Assembly (NCBI GenBank): GCA_017302455.1
Contig: JAFLDO010000042.1
Span: 1 to 40,808 of the forward strand
Reading direction: 5' to 3'
Length of the DNA: 40,808 nucleotides
DNA from: Accumulibacter sp.
Lineage (GTDB): Bacteria; Pseudomonadota; Gammaproteobacteria; Burkholderiales; Rhodocyclaceae
Positions 1 to 9,747 of the stretch are shown here, one piece after another. The notes under the pieces are model-generated. The model searched no databases. It had not been told where the DNA came from and worked only from the letters and a program-made list of their open reading frames with translations. The position numbers and the translations under genes were made by a program. Positions within the stretch are counted from its first letter, which is position 1. Each line of letters begins with the position of its first letter.

Positions 1-65
1 ATCCCAGGGAGGGCCTCTTCCAGACCAAACCGTACCTCATCCGCTAACTTATCTGTCTTTCCCAT
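1..65 (-). CDS. N-terminal fragment of an unknown protein, cut by the window edge
   Basis: An open frame starts at an ATG whose first base is 65 and runs off the left edge after 21 codons (MGKTDKLADEVRFGLEEALP...). A GAGAG sequence lies a few bases upstream and could serve as ribosome binding site. The charged, helix-like composition looks coding, but the fragment is too short to assign to a family. It may be a gene or the start of a truncated one. Confidence 0.35.
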   Translation of the reverse strand, partial: MGKTDKLADEVRFGLEEALPG

Positions 66-502
66 CGTCTCTCAATGTGTTGCCTCGTAGTAATGAGAGA
101 TTACATTAAAAGTGATGGGTGGTAAGCGTCGGCGACCTGCGTATCCCCTATCCCCTGATGGAGGCGCTGCCTTAACCGGCAGCGACCACCGCGCGATCAT
201 CGCCGGAGGCGACCCGCCACGTGATGGCCAGCCAGCGTCGCACGCAAGGAAGCGAACTGACATCAGCGGCGATGGTAATATGCGCAACGCGGGTCGCCAA
301 GCACGAATGCGACATCGGCACGCGCCGGGAACCCGCGAAGATGTGACGGACCGGCGTGGAGCCGTAGCTAGGCGGAGTCCCGAACCGCCTTGGCATGACC
401 CGGCCGGGATGTCTTGGAGTCACCGTCACGACACCCACGCCGTCGCATCGAAGACCGGGGATCACACGAACTGCAGCTTCATCGGGCAGGAAAGTCTCGC
501 AT
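66..502. other. Intergenic stretch without a recognisable gene
   Basis: About 440 bases separate the edge fragment from the ankyrin lipoprotein. Open frames exist on both strands, but their translations are arginine-, proline- and alanine-rich and look like shadow frames of GC-rich DNA. A short inverted repeat (GGCGG / CCGCC, around 372-390) is visible but has no T-tract. I see no RNA gene here. Confidence 0.4.
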
Positions 503-1129
503 ATGAACATAGCCGCATCCCGCGCCACGCTCCTTGGCCTTGCCATGCTTTCGCTCGCCATCGCCGGTTGCAGCAAGCAGGCCGAGAAAGAACCCTCGGC
601 GACAGCCAAGCCCCCAGCCGCGCCAGCAGCGACCGTCGAAGTGCTTGCAGCGGCCTCGCCACTCGCGCGCGCCGCGAGCCGTGGCGATCTGCCGGAAGTC
701 AAGGCGCTCGTCGCGGCGGGTGCAAACGTCAACGTCACCGACGCGCTGGGCAGGACACCGCTGCACATGGCAGCCTTTTATGGCCGTACCAAAGTGTCGG
801 ATTGTCTGCTGACCAGCGGTGCGGATATTCATGCCAGGGACCGTGTCGGCATGACACCCCTGCATGCAGCGGTGCTCGCTGGCGCCCGCCAGGAGATGGA
901 ACTTCTGCTCGACAGGAAGGCCGATGTGAATGCGGCGACCGATGCCGGGCAAACACCACTCCACTTGGCGGCTGCGACCGGCCAGCCCAAGATCTCCCGC
1001 TTGCTGATCGAACGTGGCGCCGATCCGCGAAGCAAGGACAAGGACGACAGAACGCCCCTGTTCTATGCTTCCAGGAACAAGCATCCGATGACCACCGAAG
1101 TTCTGCAGCAGTACGCAACCAAGGATTGA
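503..1129 (+). CDS. Ankyrin-repeat lipoprotein
   Basis: The 208-residue protein starts at the ATG at 503; the frame is open further upstream but that part lacks any signal. Residues 1-22 form a lipoprotein signal peptide ending in the lipobox IAGC, with Cys23 as the likely lipidated residue, followed by an Ala/Pro/Lys-rich linker to about residue 50. The rest consists of about four ankyrin repeats with the usual GRTPLHMAA, GMTPLHAAV, GQTPLHLAA and DRTPLFYA cores. Ankyrin repeats bind other proteins, so this is probably a membrane-anchored periplasmic binding protein; its partner is unknown. It converges with fadD, 90 bases away. The family is clear, the role is not. Confidence 0.85.
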   Translation: MNIAASRATLLGLAMLSLAIAGCSKQAEKEPSATAKPPAAPAATVEVLAAASPLARAASRGDLPEVKALVAAGANVNVTDALGRTPLHMAAFYGRTKVSDCLLTSGADIHARDRVGMTPLHAAVLAGARQEMELLLDRKADVNAATDAGQTPLHLAAATGQPKISRLLIERGADPRSKDKDDRTPLFYASRNKHPMTTEVLQQYATKD

Positions 1130-1219
1130 GATCGAGCACTGTCGTCCACCTGGCAACCGGAATCACCCGGAGGCACTGCCGCGCGATGAGCCCCAGCAGC
1201 GCCCCCAAAGGCCGGCCAG

Positions 1220-2896
1220 TCAGGCCTTCTTCAGCGCCTCGTCACGTAGTTCGCGGCGCAGAATCTTGCCGACATTGGTCTTCGGCAACTCGGCGCGGAA
1301 TTCGACCTGCCCCGGCACCTTGTAGCCCGTCAGATGCTCGCGGCAATGTGCGATCAGGCCCTCCGCGGTAAGCGACGGATCCTTCTTGACCACGAAGATC
1401 TTGACCGCTTCGCCCGACTTGTCGTGCGGCACGCCGACGGCGGCGACTTCGAGTACCCCGGGATGCTGGGCGACGACGTCCTCGACCTCGTTCGGGTAGA
1501 CGTTGAAGCCGGAGACGAGAATCATGTCTTTCTTGCGGTCGACGATGCGAACGAAACCTTGCTCGTCCATGACCGCGATGTCACCGGTAAGGAGAAAACC
1601 GTCTGGCATGATGACCTTCGCGGTTTCTTCAGGGCGATTGTAGTAGCCTTTCATCACCTGCGGCCCACGGATGCAAAGCTCACCGCGCTCGCCGAGCGGC
1701 ACATCGGCACCCGCATCATTGCGAATCGCGACTTCGGTGGACGAGATCGGCACACCAATCGCGCCGGTGTACTCGGGAATGTCGAGCGGATTGATGGTCG
1801 CCGCCGGCGATGTCTCGGTCAGACCATAGGCCTCTATCAGCGGCTTGCCGGTAACCGCTTTCCAACGCTCCGCGACCGCCCTCTGAACGGCCATTCCGCC
1901 ACCGAGTGTAACCTTCAGCTTGCTGAAGTCGAGGGCGCAGAAGGCATCATTGTTGAGCAGCGCATTGAACAGGGTGTTGACGCCAGTGATCACCGTGAAT
2001 GGATACTTGCCGATTTCGGCGACGAAGCCAGGAATGTCGCGCGGATTGGTGATCAGCAGGTTGCTGGCACCAATCTTGAAGAAGGTGAAGCAGTTCGCCG
2101 TCAAGGCAAAGATATGGTAAAGCGGCAGCGCCGTGACGACCATGTGCTGCTCGCTGCCGAGTGCCGGCTGAATCCACGCGTGCGCCTGCGCCAGATTCGC
2201 CAGGATGTTGCGATGAATAAGCATCGCCCCTTTCGAAAGACCAGTCGTGCCACCCGTGTACTGCAGGAAAGCCAGATCCTCCTGAGAGACGGCGACCGAC
2301 TTGAGTTCCGCCGAGGCACCCTTGGCGAGAGCCGTGCGGAAATTGACGGCACGTGGCAGACTCCACGCCGGAACCATCTTCTTGACGTACTTTACGACAA
2401 AGTTGACGACGGCACCTTTCGGAAAGCCGAGCATGTCGCCGAGGCGCGCCATGACGATGTGCTTGACCGGCGTCCTCGTCAGAACCTGCTCGAGGGTCAC
2501 GGCAAAATTCTCGAGTATCACGATGACGTCTGCCCCCGAGTCCTTCAGCTGGTGCTCGAGTTCGCGCGGCGTGTACAGCGGGTTGACGTTCACCACCACA
2601 TAGCCGGCGCGCAAGGCGCCGAAAATGCAGATCGGGTACTGGAGCACGTTCGGCATCATGATCGCCACCCGCGCGCCGCGGGGCAGCTTGAGCACCGACT
2701 GCAGATACGCGGCGAAATCTCTTGACAGCTTGTCGAGTTCTCCGAAGGTCACCTCGACACCCATGTTGATATAGGCGACCCGGTCGCGATACTGCGCGAC
2801 GCTCTTCTCGAAGAGTTCCCCGAGCGACTGGAACTCCTGCAGGTCAATCTCGGCGGGCACGCCCTTCTGGTAACTCTTCAGCCAAATCTTCTCCAC
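1220..2896 (-). CDS. fadD: Long-chain fatty acid-CoA ligase
   Basis: This 558-residue adenylate-forming enzyme activates fatty acids to acyl-CoA using ATP. The AMP-binding P-loop-like motif [13 protein letters not shown] lies at 213-225, YGLTET at 357-362, the TGD and DRKKD hinge motifs near 437-456, and a C-terminal [13 protein letters not shown] carries the catalytic lysine. Length and motif order match FadD. The start is a GTG at 2896, supported by a strong AGGAGG eight bases upstream. It would feed acyl-CoA both to beta-oxidation and to the acyl-CoA-using genes at 10.9-18.6 kb. That link is inferred from function, since the genes are 8 kb apart. Confidence 0.93.
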   Translation of the reverse strand: MEKIWLKSYQKGVPAEIDLQEFQSLGELFEKSVAQYRDRVAYINMGVEVTFGELDKLSRDFAAYLQSVLKLPRGARVAIMMPNVLQYPICIFGALRAGYVVVNVNPLYTPRELEHQLKDSGADVIVILENFAVTLEQVLTRTPVKHIVMARLGDMLGFPKGAVVNFVVKYVKKMVPAWSLPRAVNFRTALAKGASAELKSVAVSQEDLAFLQYTGGTTGLSKGAMLIHRNILANLAQAHAWIQPALGSEQHMVVTALPLYHIFALTANCFTFFKIGASNLLITNPRDIPGFVAEIGKYPFTVITGVNTLFNALLNNDAFCALDFSKLKVTLGGGMAVQRAVAERWKAVTGKPLIEAYGLTETSPAATINPLDIPEYTGAIGVPISSTEVAIRNDAGADVPLGERGELCIRGPQVMKGYYNRPEETAKVIMPDGFLLTGDIAVMDEQGFVRIVDRKKDMILVSGFNVYPNEVEDVVAQHPGVLEVAAVGVPHDKSGEAVKIFVVKKDPSLTAEGLIAHCREHLTGYKVPGQVEFRAELPKTNVGKILRRELRDEALKKA

Positions 2897-3062
2897 TTGC
2901 TCTCCTCCTGAGTCATATTGTATGTGTGTGTATGTCTGTGCATCGCACTACCCGTCATCTGCCGACAGCCTGTCGCGACAGTCAACCTGTACCAGACGAG
3001 CGGGCAGGGTCGCCTCCTGCAGGCACAGGCGATGAAGACGCAAAGTCAGTCGGCCATGGACC

Positions 3063-3386
3063 TCATCGCTCGAGATACTTCAGCTTGTCTGCCCTGCCGT
3101 TCCACTCGTCTGCGTCAGGCAAGGGATCCTTACGCTCGACGATCGTCGGCCAGGCCTTGGCCAACTCGGCATTGAGCGCGATGAAGGCGCGCTGTGTGTC
3201 GGGAACGTCGTCCTCGGCAAAAATGGCTTCCGCCGGGCACTCGGGAACACACAGCGTGCAATCGATGCACTCGTCGGGATCGATCACCAGGAAATTCGGA
3301 CCCTCGTGGAAACAATCAACAGGACAGACATCAACACAATCCGTGAACTTACACTTGATGCAACTCTCAGTAACGACGTAGGCCAT
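3063..3386 (-). CDS. fdxA: 7Fe (3Fe-4S/4Fe-4S) ferredoxin
   Basis: This 107-residue cytoplasmic electron carrier begins [17 protein letters not shown]. The N-terminal cluster motif is [14 protein letters not shown] and the second is [12 protein letters not shown], a spacing typical of the FdxA-type seven-iron ferredoxins of proteobacteria. The C-terminal 45 residues ([20 protein letters not shown]) are the family's usual tail. The frame stays open upstream, but homologues begin at MAYVV, so the ATG at 3386 is chosen. It is transcribed away from trxA, with which it shares the 190-base upstream region. Its redox partner cannot be read from the sequence. Confidence 0.93.
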   Translation of the reverse strand: MAYVVTESCIKCKFTDCVDVCPVDCFHEGPNFLVIDPDECIDCTLCVPECPAEAIFAEDDVPDTQRAFIALNAELAKAWPTIVERKDPLPDADEWNGRADKLKYLER

Positions 3387-3575
3387 TGTCTCGATTCGGG
3401 AAAATGAAACACGGAAACTATAGCGCATTTGCCGCCGACGAGACAGAGCGGCGGCTTCCCTTGACGGGTTTTTTTCGCTAGCATTGCACGGCTGGCTGGA
3501 CAGGCGTGCCACTGAGTTCGCCTTTCGACCCGCAACCACGCGCATCTCACCCCAGTTCCTGCAAGAGGCTTCTTA

Positions 3576-3902
3576 ATGAGCGAACACATCCATCACGTCA
3601 CAGACGACAACTTCGGTATCGATGTACTGCAATCCGACCAACCGGTTCTCGTCGACTACTGGGCCGAATGGTGCGGTCCATGCAAGATGATTGCGCCACT
3701 CCTCGACGACATCGCCAGCGACTATGCCGGACGGCTGAAGGTGGTCAAGTTGAACATCGACGACAATCAGAAGACCCCGGCCAGCTACGGGATCCGCGGC
3801 ATTCCGACGCTGATGTTGTTCAAGAACGGGAATGTCGAAGCCACCAAGGTTGGCGCGCTGTCGCGGTCACAACTGATCACCTTCATTGACAGCAATCTGT
3901 AA
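3576..3902 (+). CDS. trxA: Thioredoxin
   Basis: The 108-residue protein carries the WCGPC active site (Trp32-Cys36) and the cis-proline motif GIPTL, so it is a classical thioredoxin that reduces protein disulfides in the cytoplasm. Its length matches E. coli TrxA. It lies directly upstream of rho in the same direction, the same pairing seen in many proteobacteria. The 190-base gap to rho leaves room for a separate rho promoter or leader. Confidence 0.96.
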   Translation: MSEHIHHVTDDNFGIDVLQSDQPVLVDYWAEWCGPCKMIAPLLDDIASDYAGRLKVVKLNIDDNQKTPASYGIRGIPTLMLFKNGNVEATKVGALSRSQLITFIDSNL

Positions 3903-4091
3903 AGTCGTTACCCTCCGCCTGCAGGTTCGATGGGACGGCACCTGACCCATCGCGAACCACAAACCCGCGCAGAACCTTCAGGCGTCCTCCCCCCATAGTT
4001 GTTCCCGCCCGGTCCGAGGCAATTTTTCAGCACGTGTTTTCGTCGCGGCTCCCGCCGCCCGCCTGGCCCTTCCCTTCTTCGTCTTCAGCAC

Positions 4092-5348
4092 ATGCACCTA
4101 TCCGAACTCAAGGCACTCCATGTAAGCCAGCTTCTCGACATGGCCATCACCAATAACGTCGAAGGAGCAAACCGGCTGCGCAAGCACGAACTCATCTTCG
4201 CGTTGCTCAAGAATCAGGCCAGGAAAGGCGAGACCATCTTCGGCGATGGCACCCTGGAGACGCTATCCGATGGATTTGGCTTCCTGCGCTCCCCGGACAC
4301 CTCGTACCTCGCCAGCACCGACGACATCTACGTCAGCCCGAGCCAGATCAGGCGTTTCAATCTGCATACCGGTGACACGATCGAGGGTGAGATCCGTACG
4401 CCGAAGGACGGTGAGCGGTATTTCGCTCTGGTCAAGGTCGACAAGATCAATGGCGAGGCCCCGGAGGCGTCGAAGAACAAGATTCTCTTCGAGAACCTGA
4501 CGCCCCTGCACCCCTCCGAACACCTCAAGCTCGAACGCGACATCCGGGGCGAAGAGAACATTACCAGTCGCATCGTCGACATCATCGCACCCATCGGCAA
4601 AGGCCAGCGAGGTCTGCTTGTCGCCAGCCCAAAGAGCGGCAAGACCGTGATGATGCAACACATCGCACACGCCATCACCACCAACCACCCGGACGTCACC
4701 CTGATCGTGCTGCTGATCGACGAACGCCCCGAAGAAGTTACGGAAATGACGCGCTCGGTCCGTGGTGAAGTCGTCGCTTCGACCTTTGACGAACCGGCGA
4801 CCCGTCATGTTCAGGTGGCCGAAATGGTCATTGAGAAAGCCAAACGCCTGATCGAACACAAGCGCGATGTGGTCATCCTGCTCGACTCGATCACGCGCCT
4901 GGCACGCGCTTACAACACCGTGCAACCAGCCTCCGGCAAGGTCCTCACCGGTGGCGTCGATGCCAACGCTCTCCAGAAGCCAAAGCGCTTCTTTGGTGCG
5001 GCACGGAACATCGAGGAAGGCGGCTCGCTAACCATCATCGCCACTGCGCTCATCGATACCGGCAGCCGCATGGACGACGTCATCTACGAGGAGTTCAAGG
5101 GCACGGGCAACATGGAGATCCACCTTGATCGTCGAATGGCCGAGAAAAGGGTCTACCCGGCGATCAACGTCAACCGGTCCGGCACCCGCCGCGAGGAACT
5201 CCTGCTCAAGCCGGACGTCCTGCAAAAGATGTGGGTTTTGCGCAAGCTCCTGTACAACATGGATGATCTGGAAGCAATGGAGTTCCTGCTCGACAAGATC
5301 AAGGCCACCAAGAACAACGGCGAGTTCTTCGACTCGATGCGCCGCTGA
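4092..5348 (+). CDS. rho: Transcription termination factor Rho
   Basis: The 418-residue hexameric RNA helicase terminates transcription at unstructured C-rich RNA. The N-terminal helical domain ([18 protein letters not shown]) is followed by the cold-shock-like RNA-binding domain with GFGFLR (about 60-120), then the RecA-like ATPase with Walker A SPKSGKT and Walker [11 protein letters not shown]. The secondary RNA-binding Q and R loops lie in the last third. The start is the ATG at 4092, as in homologues, although the frame is open upstream. It sits between trxA and rpmE, a common arrangement. Confidence 0.97.
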   Translation: MHLSELKALHVSQLLDMAITNNVEGANRLRKHELIFALLKNQARKGETIFGDGTLETLSDGFGFLRSPDTSYLASTDDIYVSPSQIRRFNLHTGDTIEGEIRTPKDGERYFALVKVDKINGEAPEASKNKILFENLTPLHPSEHLKLERDIRGEENITSRIVDIIAPIGKGQRGLLVASPKSGKTVMMQHIAHAITTNHPDVTLIVLLIDERPEEVTEMTRSVRGEVVASTFDEPATRHVQVAEMVIEKAKRLIEHKRDVVILLDSITRLARAYNTVQPASGKVLTGGVDANALQKPKRFFGAARNIEEGGSLTIIATALIDTGSRMDDVIYEEFKGTGNMEIHLDRRMAEKRVYPAINVNRSGTRREELLLKPDVLQKMWVLRKLLYNMDDLEAMEFLLDKIKATKNNGEFFDSMRR

Positions 5349-5440
5349 GCGGTAGCGCCATCGCTGCCCGTTCCTCGTCGGCCAAGGAAGCCGACGCAGT
5401 CGGCAACTTTTCTGCCACGACTCGCAATTGCAGATGCGAC

Positions 5441-5466
5441 AAAAATCGCCGATAATCGGGATTTTT
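5441..5466 (+). terminator. Palindromic terminator-like hairpin after rho
   Basis: An imperfect palindrome has AAAAATC at 5441-5447 pairing with GATTTTT at 5460-5466 and an inner CCGA/TCGG stem, with one unpaired G at 5448. The A-tract before and T-tract after the stem fit an intrinsic terminator usable in either direction. It lies 93 bases after the rho stop and 74 bases before rpmE. It could also be part of the rpmE promoter region. Confidence 0.5.
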
Positions 5467-5539
5467 CTCAGGGCGCCATGTCCCGGCTGTCAACGCCTGA
5501 CGATGGGCCGCCTGATTCAACATACAGGAAAAGCACCAG

Positions 5540-5755
5540 ATGAAAGCCAACGTCCACCCCGCCTATAACGAAATCACGGTGACATGCTCCTGCGGCAACA
5601 CCTTCACCACCCGGTCGACGATGAAGAAGGCTCTGCATGTCGAAGTGTGCGCAGCTTGCCATCCCTTTTACACCGGCAAGCAGAAGATCATCGACACGGC
5701 CGGGCGAGTCGAAAAGTTCAACCAGAAGTACGGGGCCATTCGCAAGTCGGCTTGA
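5540..5755 (+). CDS. rpmE: 50S ribosomal protein L31 (zinc-binding form)
   Basis: The 71-residue protein starts [20 protein letters not shown] and contains the four cysteines (Cys16, Cys18, Cys37, Cys40) that hold zinc in the C+ form of L31. L31 bridges the two ribosomal subunits and can be replaced by a zinc-free paralogue during zinc shortage. No such paralogue is in the window. It follows rho and ends with a clear intrinsic terminator. Confidence 0.96.
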   Translation: MKANVHPAYNEITVTCSCGNTFTTRSTMKKALHVEVCAACHPFYTGKQKIIDTAGRVEKFNQKYGAIRKSA

Positions 5756-5790
5756 GCCGGCCCGCTAGGCCGACAGGAGTCGATAGAGAA

Positions 5791-5813
5791 GGCAGCCCCG
5801 CGGCTGCCTTTTT
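5791..5813 (+). terminator. Intrinsic terminator of rpmE
   Basis: GGCAGCC at 5791-5797 pairs with GGCTGCC at 5802-5808 around a CCGC loop and is followed by five T residues. It lies 35 bases after the rpmE stop and just before the next gene. Confidence 0.85.
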
Positions 5814-5856
5814 CGTTTCGCTCGCATAGCCAGCGCGCCCGCCACACCCACTGCAG

Positions 5857-7509
5857 ATGCCAGCACACCCGGAGCATCCCCGCTTCAAGGGAATTCCGCT
5901 GCCGCCCAGCGGCTGGACCCTGGCGGTGCTGCTCGCCCTCTACATCTTCACCGGTCTGGTCGGCCACGACCCCTGGAAGAACGACGACGCCCTGACCATC
6001 GGCATAGTCCACGACATCGTCGCGAACGGTAACTGGCTAACGCCTGGCCTTGCCGGCCGTCCCTATCCCGACGCCCCCCTCTATTATTGGGTGGCGGCAG
6101 CCAGCAGCCACGTGTTTTCCTGGTTGCTCCCGGTACATGCGGGAGCCCGCTTGGCCAGCGGCCTATGCACCCTGCTCGCACTTGCTTTCATACTGCTCGC
6201 GGCACGCGAACTGCATGGCCGCGAGGCAGCGCCGGCCGCACCGCTACTGCTGGCCGGCAGCATTGGTTTCCTTTTCCACGCGCACGAAGCGCAGCCGATG
6301 CTCGCTGCCTTGACGGCGCACACCGCCGCCTACTGGGGGCTCTTCCTGCTCGGCCGAAAGCCTGTCGCGGGCGCCTGCTACTTTGGTTCGGCACTGGGAC
6401 TCGGCTTTCTTGCCAACGGCCTGCCCCCCATGTTGCCGCTCGTGCCACTGGCCGCCTTCGTCGTCTGGCGATCGGAAAAGCGGCAACAAGCGGCGCTACT
6501 GCTCGTCGGTTCGCTGCTCCTGGCCGCCGCTCTTGGCGGCGCATGGCTGATCGCCTTGCTGGCAAACTCACCTGACTACCTGGCGGCCTTCTGGCGAAGC
6601 GAGTCGACACAACTGCACGCCAGCGCCCAACCTCTCGTCAACCTGTGGGGCCTCGTGATGATGCTCCCATGGTACGCTTGGCCCGCCTTTCCCCTGGCCG
6701 GCTGGACGCTCTGGGCAAAGCGCCGCCAATTTACGACGCGGCCACTGGCTCTGCCGGTGGTTGCCTTCCTGATGGTACTTCTGGGCGTCAGCTACTGCTT
6801 TGGCGCGCGCAGCGCGCCTGCCTTGCTGTTGCTGCCGCCACTGGTGCTGCTCGCCGTTCCCGGCATCACCTCCCTGCGGCGCGGCGCCGCGAACGCCTTC
6901 GACTGGTTCGGCATGATCACCTTCAGCGTCTTCGCCGGAGTCGTCTGGGTTGCGTGGTGCGCGACGGTGTTCGGCTGGCCGGAAAGGCTCGCCCGTCAGG
7001 CCAGCCGACTCGAGCCAGGTTTCATCGGTCACTTGAGCATCCCCGCTGTCGGCCTCGCCCTGTTCGGGACTGCCGTCTGGTGCTGGCTGATCGCCACCAG
7101 TCCGCGCTCGCCAATGCGTGGGATCATGCACTGGATGGCTGGCCTGACCCTGTTCTGGCTGTTGACTGCGACACTGCTGATGCCGTGGGTAGACCACGGG
7201 AAGACCTACCGACCGGTGTCGGCATCGCTCGCCAGAGCCTTGCCCGAGACGCGCAATTGCATCGCCAGTACCAATGTTGCCGACTCCATTCTCGCTTCTC
7301 TCGACTACTTTGACGGAATACGCACGCTCACCACCCGGTCGGAAGCCGGTCTCGACTGTGACTGGCTACTGATGCATGGCCTGCCCAGGGACAAGGGTGC
7401 GATCGCCGCTGGCGGCTGGCGGAAGGTGTGGGAGGGCGGACGCCCCAGCGACCGGCGTGACGCCGAAAAACTGCAACTCTACCGGCGTGACGTAAGAAAA
7501 GCGCCATAG
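5857..7509 (+). CDS. ArnT/PMT-like membrane glycosyltransferase (GT39-type)
   Basis: The 550-residue protein has about ten hydrophobic segments and the layout of the dolichyl-phosphate-mannose mannosyltransferase / ArnT group. The first membrane segment (about 20-36) is followed by a periplasmic loop with DPWKNDDALTIGI, in the place where GT39 enzymes hold their catalytic acidic residues. Then comes PDAPLYYW (typical 'P-LYYW' motif, about 70-77), further membrane helices and a short soluble C-terminus. Such enzymes transfer a sugar from a polyprenyl phosphate to lipid A, protein or another acceptor on the periplasmic side. The acceptor is unknown, and no polymyxin-resistance genes lie next to it. 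Confidence 0.8.
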   Translation: MPAHPEHPRFKGIPLPPSGWTLAVLLALYIFTGLVGHDPWKNDDALTIGIVHDIVANGNWLTPGLAGRPYPDAPLYYWVAAASSHVFSWLLPVHAGARLASGLCTLLALAFILLAARELHGREAAPAAPLLLAGSIGFLFHAHEAQPMLAALTAHTAAYWGLFLLGRKPVAGACYFGSALGLGFLANGLPPMLPLVPLAAFVVWRSEKRQQAALLLVGSLLLAAALGGAWLIALLANSPDYLAAFWRSESTQLHASAQPLVNLWGLVMMLPWYAWPAFPLAGWTLWAKRRQFTTRPLALPVVAFLMVLLGVSYCFGARSAPALLLLPPLVLLAVPGITSLRRGAANAFDWFGMITFSVFAGVVWVAWCATVFGWPERLARQASRLEPGFIGHLSIPAVGLALFGTAVWCWLIATSPRSPMRGIMHWMAGLTLFWLLTATLLMPWVDHGKTYRPVSASLARALPETRNCIASTNVADSILASLDYFDGIRTLTTRSEAGLDCDWLLMHGLPRDKGAIAAGGWRKVWEGGRPSDRRDAEKLQLYRRDVRKAP

Positions 7510-7553
7510 CTCGCCGGTTGAGGGGGGGTTCGCCGGCAGCGGGCGCTACTTGC

Positions 7554-8099
7554 TCAGAGCCTGATGAAATGCTCGCGGTAGTATTTCAGTTCCTCGATGG
7601 ATTCCCGGATGTCGCCAAGCGCCGTGTGATCCGCCTTCTTGACGAAACCTTTCGCCAATTCCGGCTTCCAGCGCCGACACAATTCCTTCAGCGTGCTCAC
7701 GTCAAGGTTGCGATAGTGAAACCAGGCCTCGAACTGCGGCAAGTACTTCACCATGAAGCGGCGATCCTGCCCGACCGAGTTGCCGCAGAGCGGGCTGCTT
7801 GCCTGCGGAACCCATTCCTGAACGAAGGCCAGCGCTGCTGCTTCGACTGCCACCTCGTCGAGTGCGGACACGCGGACCCGCTCAATCAGTCCCGAGCGAC
7901 CGTGCGTCTTCCGGTTCCACTCATCCATCGCATCCAGACAGGTGTCGTCCTGATGGATGACCCATGCGGGCGACTCGGCAAGCGTCGCGAGTTGACCGTC
8001 GGTAATGACGATGGCCAGCTCGATGATCCGCTCGCGCTCCGGATCAAGACCGGTCATTTCCATGTCCAGCCAAACGAGGTGATTCGCATCCTGTGCCAT
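7554..8099 (-). CDS. orn: Oligoribonuclease
   Basis: This 181-residue 3'-5' exonuclease degrades very short RNAs, including pGpG from c-di-GMP breakdown. It has the DEDD-type motif pattern: [10 protein letters not shown] near the N-terminus, a central acidic site, and the C-terminal [17 protein letters not shown]. The start at 8099 ([16 protein letters not shown]) matches the family; a longer open frame upstream overlaps the divergent protease gene and is not needed. It diverges from the M48 protease with only 44 bases between. A GGEEF protein at 35.5-37.1 kb makes c-di-GMP, whose final breakdown product Orn would clear; this is a functional link only. Confidence 0.95.
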   Translation of the reverse strand: MAQDANHLVWLDMEMTGLDPERERIIELAIVITDGQLATLAESPAWVIHQDDTCLDAMDEWNRKTHGRSGLIERVRVSALDEVAVEAAALAFVQEWVPQASSPLCGNSVGQDRRFMVKYLPQFEAWFHYRNLDVSTLKELCRRWKPELAKGFVKKADHTALGDIRESIEELKYYREHFIRL

Positions 8100-8143
8100 A
8101 TAATCCGTCTGAACCTTGAAAAGCAGTATTGTGTCACAGACCC

Positions 8144-9382
8144 ATGGACAACATTCTGACTCTCGCCTTTCTTGCCGCCCTGTTGGTAATGTCCGCCTTG
8201 CGCCTCTGGCTGGCACGCCGTCAGATTTCGTACGTCAGCGCGCACCGAGAGAAGGTTCCCCCCGGATTTGCTGAACGGATCGCACTTGGCGCGCATCAGA
8301 AGGCTGCTGACTACACCGTGGCACGCACCCACTTCGGTCGTGCAGGCCTTGTCGCCGAGGTCGCCGTCCTGCTCGCCCTCACCCTCGGTGGCGGCCTCCA
8401 GGCGCTGCACGACTTCTGGTCGACGCGACTCGACGGCCTCGTCTACGGCGTGGTCGTGATTTTCAGCGTCATCGCCATTTCCGGACTCCTCGATCTGCCG
8501 CTCGCGCTCTATCGTCAGTTCGTCATCGAAGAGAAGTTTGGCTTCAACCGCATGACGCTCGGACTCTTTCTTGTCGACCTGGTGAAGCAGTTGGCTCTGG
8601 GCATCCTCATCGGGACGCCAGTGTTGCTCGCCGTGCTCTGGCTGATGGAGAGAATGGGTAGCCTGTGGTGGCTCTACGTTTGGGTCTTCTGGTGCGCTTT
8701 CAATCTGCTGATGCTGTTCGTCTATCCGACCTGGATCGCGCCCCTGTTCAACAAGTTCGCACCACTCGACGACGCCGGGCTGAGAGAACGCATCGAGGCG
8801 CTGCTGACGCGCTGCGGCTTCGCCAGTTCGGGACTCTTCGTGATGGACGGGTCGAAGCGATCCAACCACGGAAACGCGTATTTCACCGGCTTCGGCAAGA
8901 CGAAGCGCATTGTCTTCTTCGACACGCTGCTCTGCCGCCTGCAAGCTGCGGAGGTGGAAGCGGTGCTCGCGCACGAACTTGGCCATTTCAGCCACCGACA
9001 CGTGCTCAAGCGAATCGGCATGCTCTTTGCGCTGTCGCTGGCCTTTCTCGCCCTCCTCGGCCAACTGATCGATGCCCCCTGGTTCTATGGCGGCCTGGGA
9101 CTGGTCACCGGAAATACGGCACTCGGGCTCGTGCTTTTCTTCCTGGTCGGGCCCGTTTTCGCTTTCCTGCTGACGCCGCTGCTCAGCCTCCTGTCGCGCC
9201 GCGACGAGTTTGCAGCCGACCGCTACGCGGCCGAGAACGCCTCGGCCGAACAGTTGGCAAGCGCGCTGGTAAAGCTCTACGAAGACAACGCCGCAACCTT
9301 GACTCCCGACCCGCTACACTCGCTGTTCTACGACTCGCATCCGCCCGCCGCCCTGCGTATCGCCCGCCTGCAGGCGGCCTGA
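8144..9382 (+). CDS. M48 family (Ste24/CAAX prenyl protease-like) membrane metallopeptidase
   Basis: The 412-residue membrane protease has zinc motif HELGH at 277-281 and a downstream glutamate ligand in [12 protein letters not shown]. Several N-terminal transmembrane segments precede the catalytic part, and the [13 protein letters not shown] stretch (about 193-205) is characteristic of the Ste24 group. In bacteria these enzymes are thought to act in membrane-protein quality control, since CAAX prenylation is absent. The ATG at 8144 is chosen over a TTG fifteen bases upstream. It starts the block M48-phhB-rsgA, divergent from orn. Confidence 0.9.
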   Translation: MDNILTLAFLAALLVMSALRLWLARRQISYVSAHREKVPPGFAERIALGAHQKAADYTVARTHFGRAGLVAEVAVLLALTLGGGLQALHDFWSTRLDGLVYGVVVIFSVIAISGLLDLPLALYRQFVIEEKFGFNRMTLGLFLVDLVKQLALGILIGTPVLLAVLWLMERMGSLWWLYVWVFWCAFNLLMLFVYPTWIAPLFNKFAPLDDAGLRERIEALLTRCGFASSGLFVMDGSKRSNHGNAYFTGFGKTKRIVFFDTLLCRLQAAEVEAVLAHELGHFSHRHVLKRIGMLFALSLAFLALLGQLIDAPWFYGGLGLVTGNTALGLVLFFLVGPVFAFLLTPLLSLLSRRDEFAADRYAAENASAEQLASALVKLYEDNAATLTPDPLHSLFYDSHPPAALRIARLQAA

Positions 9383-9405
9383 ACCGAGCACCGGAGACCT
9401 CGACC

Positions 9406-9747
9406 ATGAACACCGAACCGTCGCTTGCCCTCGAACACTGCCGTCCCTTGCGCGGCAGCCAGCACTTGCTTGATCCAGGCCAGGCAAATGCCCTGCTCGG
9501 ATCGCTACCCGGCTGGAGCATTGCCGACACCGGCGTTCTCCGGAAGGATTTCACCTTTCCCAGCTATGCTGCCACGCTGCTCTTCGTCAACACCGTGGCC
9601 TGGCTGGCTGAACGTCAGAACCACCATCCCGACCTGGAAGTCGGCTACGGTCGGGTCAGGGTAAGTTACAGCACGCATGACGTCGGCGGCCTGTCGCGAA
9701 ACGACTTCATCTGTGCTGCCCACGTCGAGGCACTGGCAGGAACTTGA
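9406..9747 (+). CDS. phhB: 4a-hydroxytetrahydrobiopterin dehydratase
   Basis: The 113-residue pterin-4a-carbinolamine dehydratase regenerates the pterin cofactor after aromatic amino acid hydroxylation. The family core ERQNHHPDLEVGYGRVRV and the later THDVGGLSRND are both present. It begins 23 bases after the protease gene, and its stop overlaps the rsgA start, so the genes are probably cotranscribed. No phenylalanine hydroxylase gene is in the window. Confidence 0.93.
   Translation: MNTEPSLALEHCRPLRGSQHLLDPGQANALLGSLPGWSIADTGVLRKDFTFPSYAATLLFVNTVAWLAERQNHHPDLEVGYGRVRVSYSTHDVGGLSRNDFICAAHVEALAGT

Noticed and set aside
112-1371. Long plus-strand open frame of 419 codons over the lipoprotein and fadD end
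   Set aside because: It overlaps the well-supported ankyrin lipoprotein in another frame, and its translation is Arg/Pro/Ser/His-rich without any domain. It is a shadow of GC-rich coding DNA.
1334-2725. Plus-strand frame of 463 codons opposite fadD
   Set aside because: It is fully antisense to fadD, rich in Arg/Asp/His, with no family resemblance.
2917-2940. TG-rich tract upstream of fadD
   Set aside because: It is a short, imperfect simple repeat in the fadD upstream region with no sign of function.
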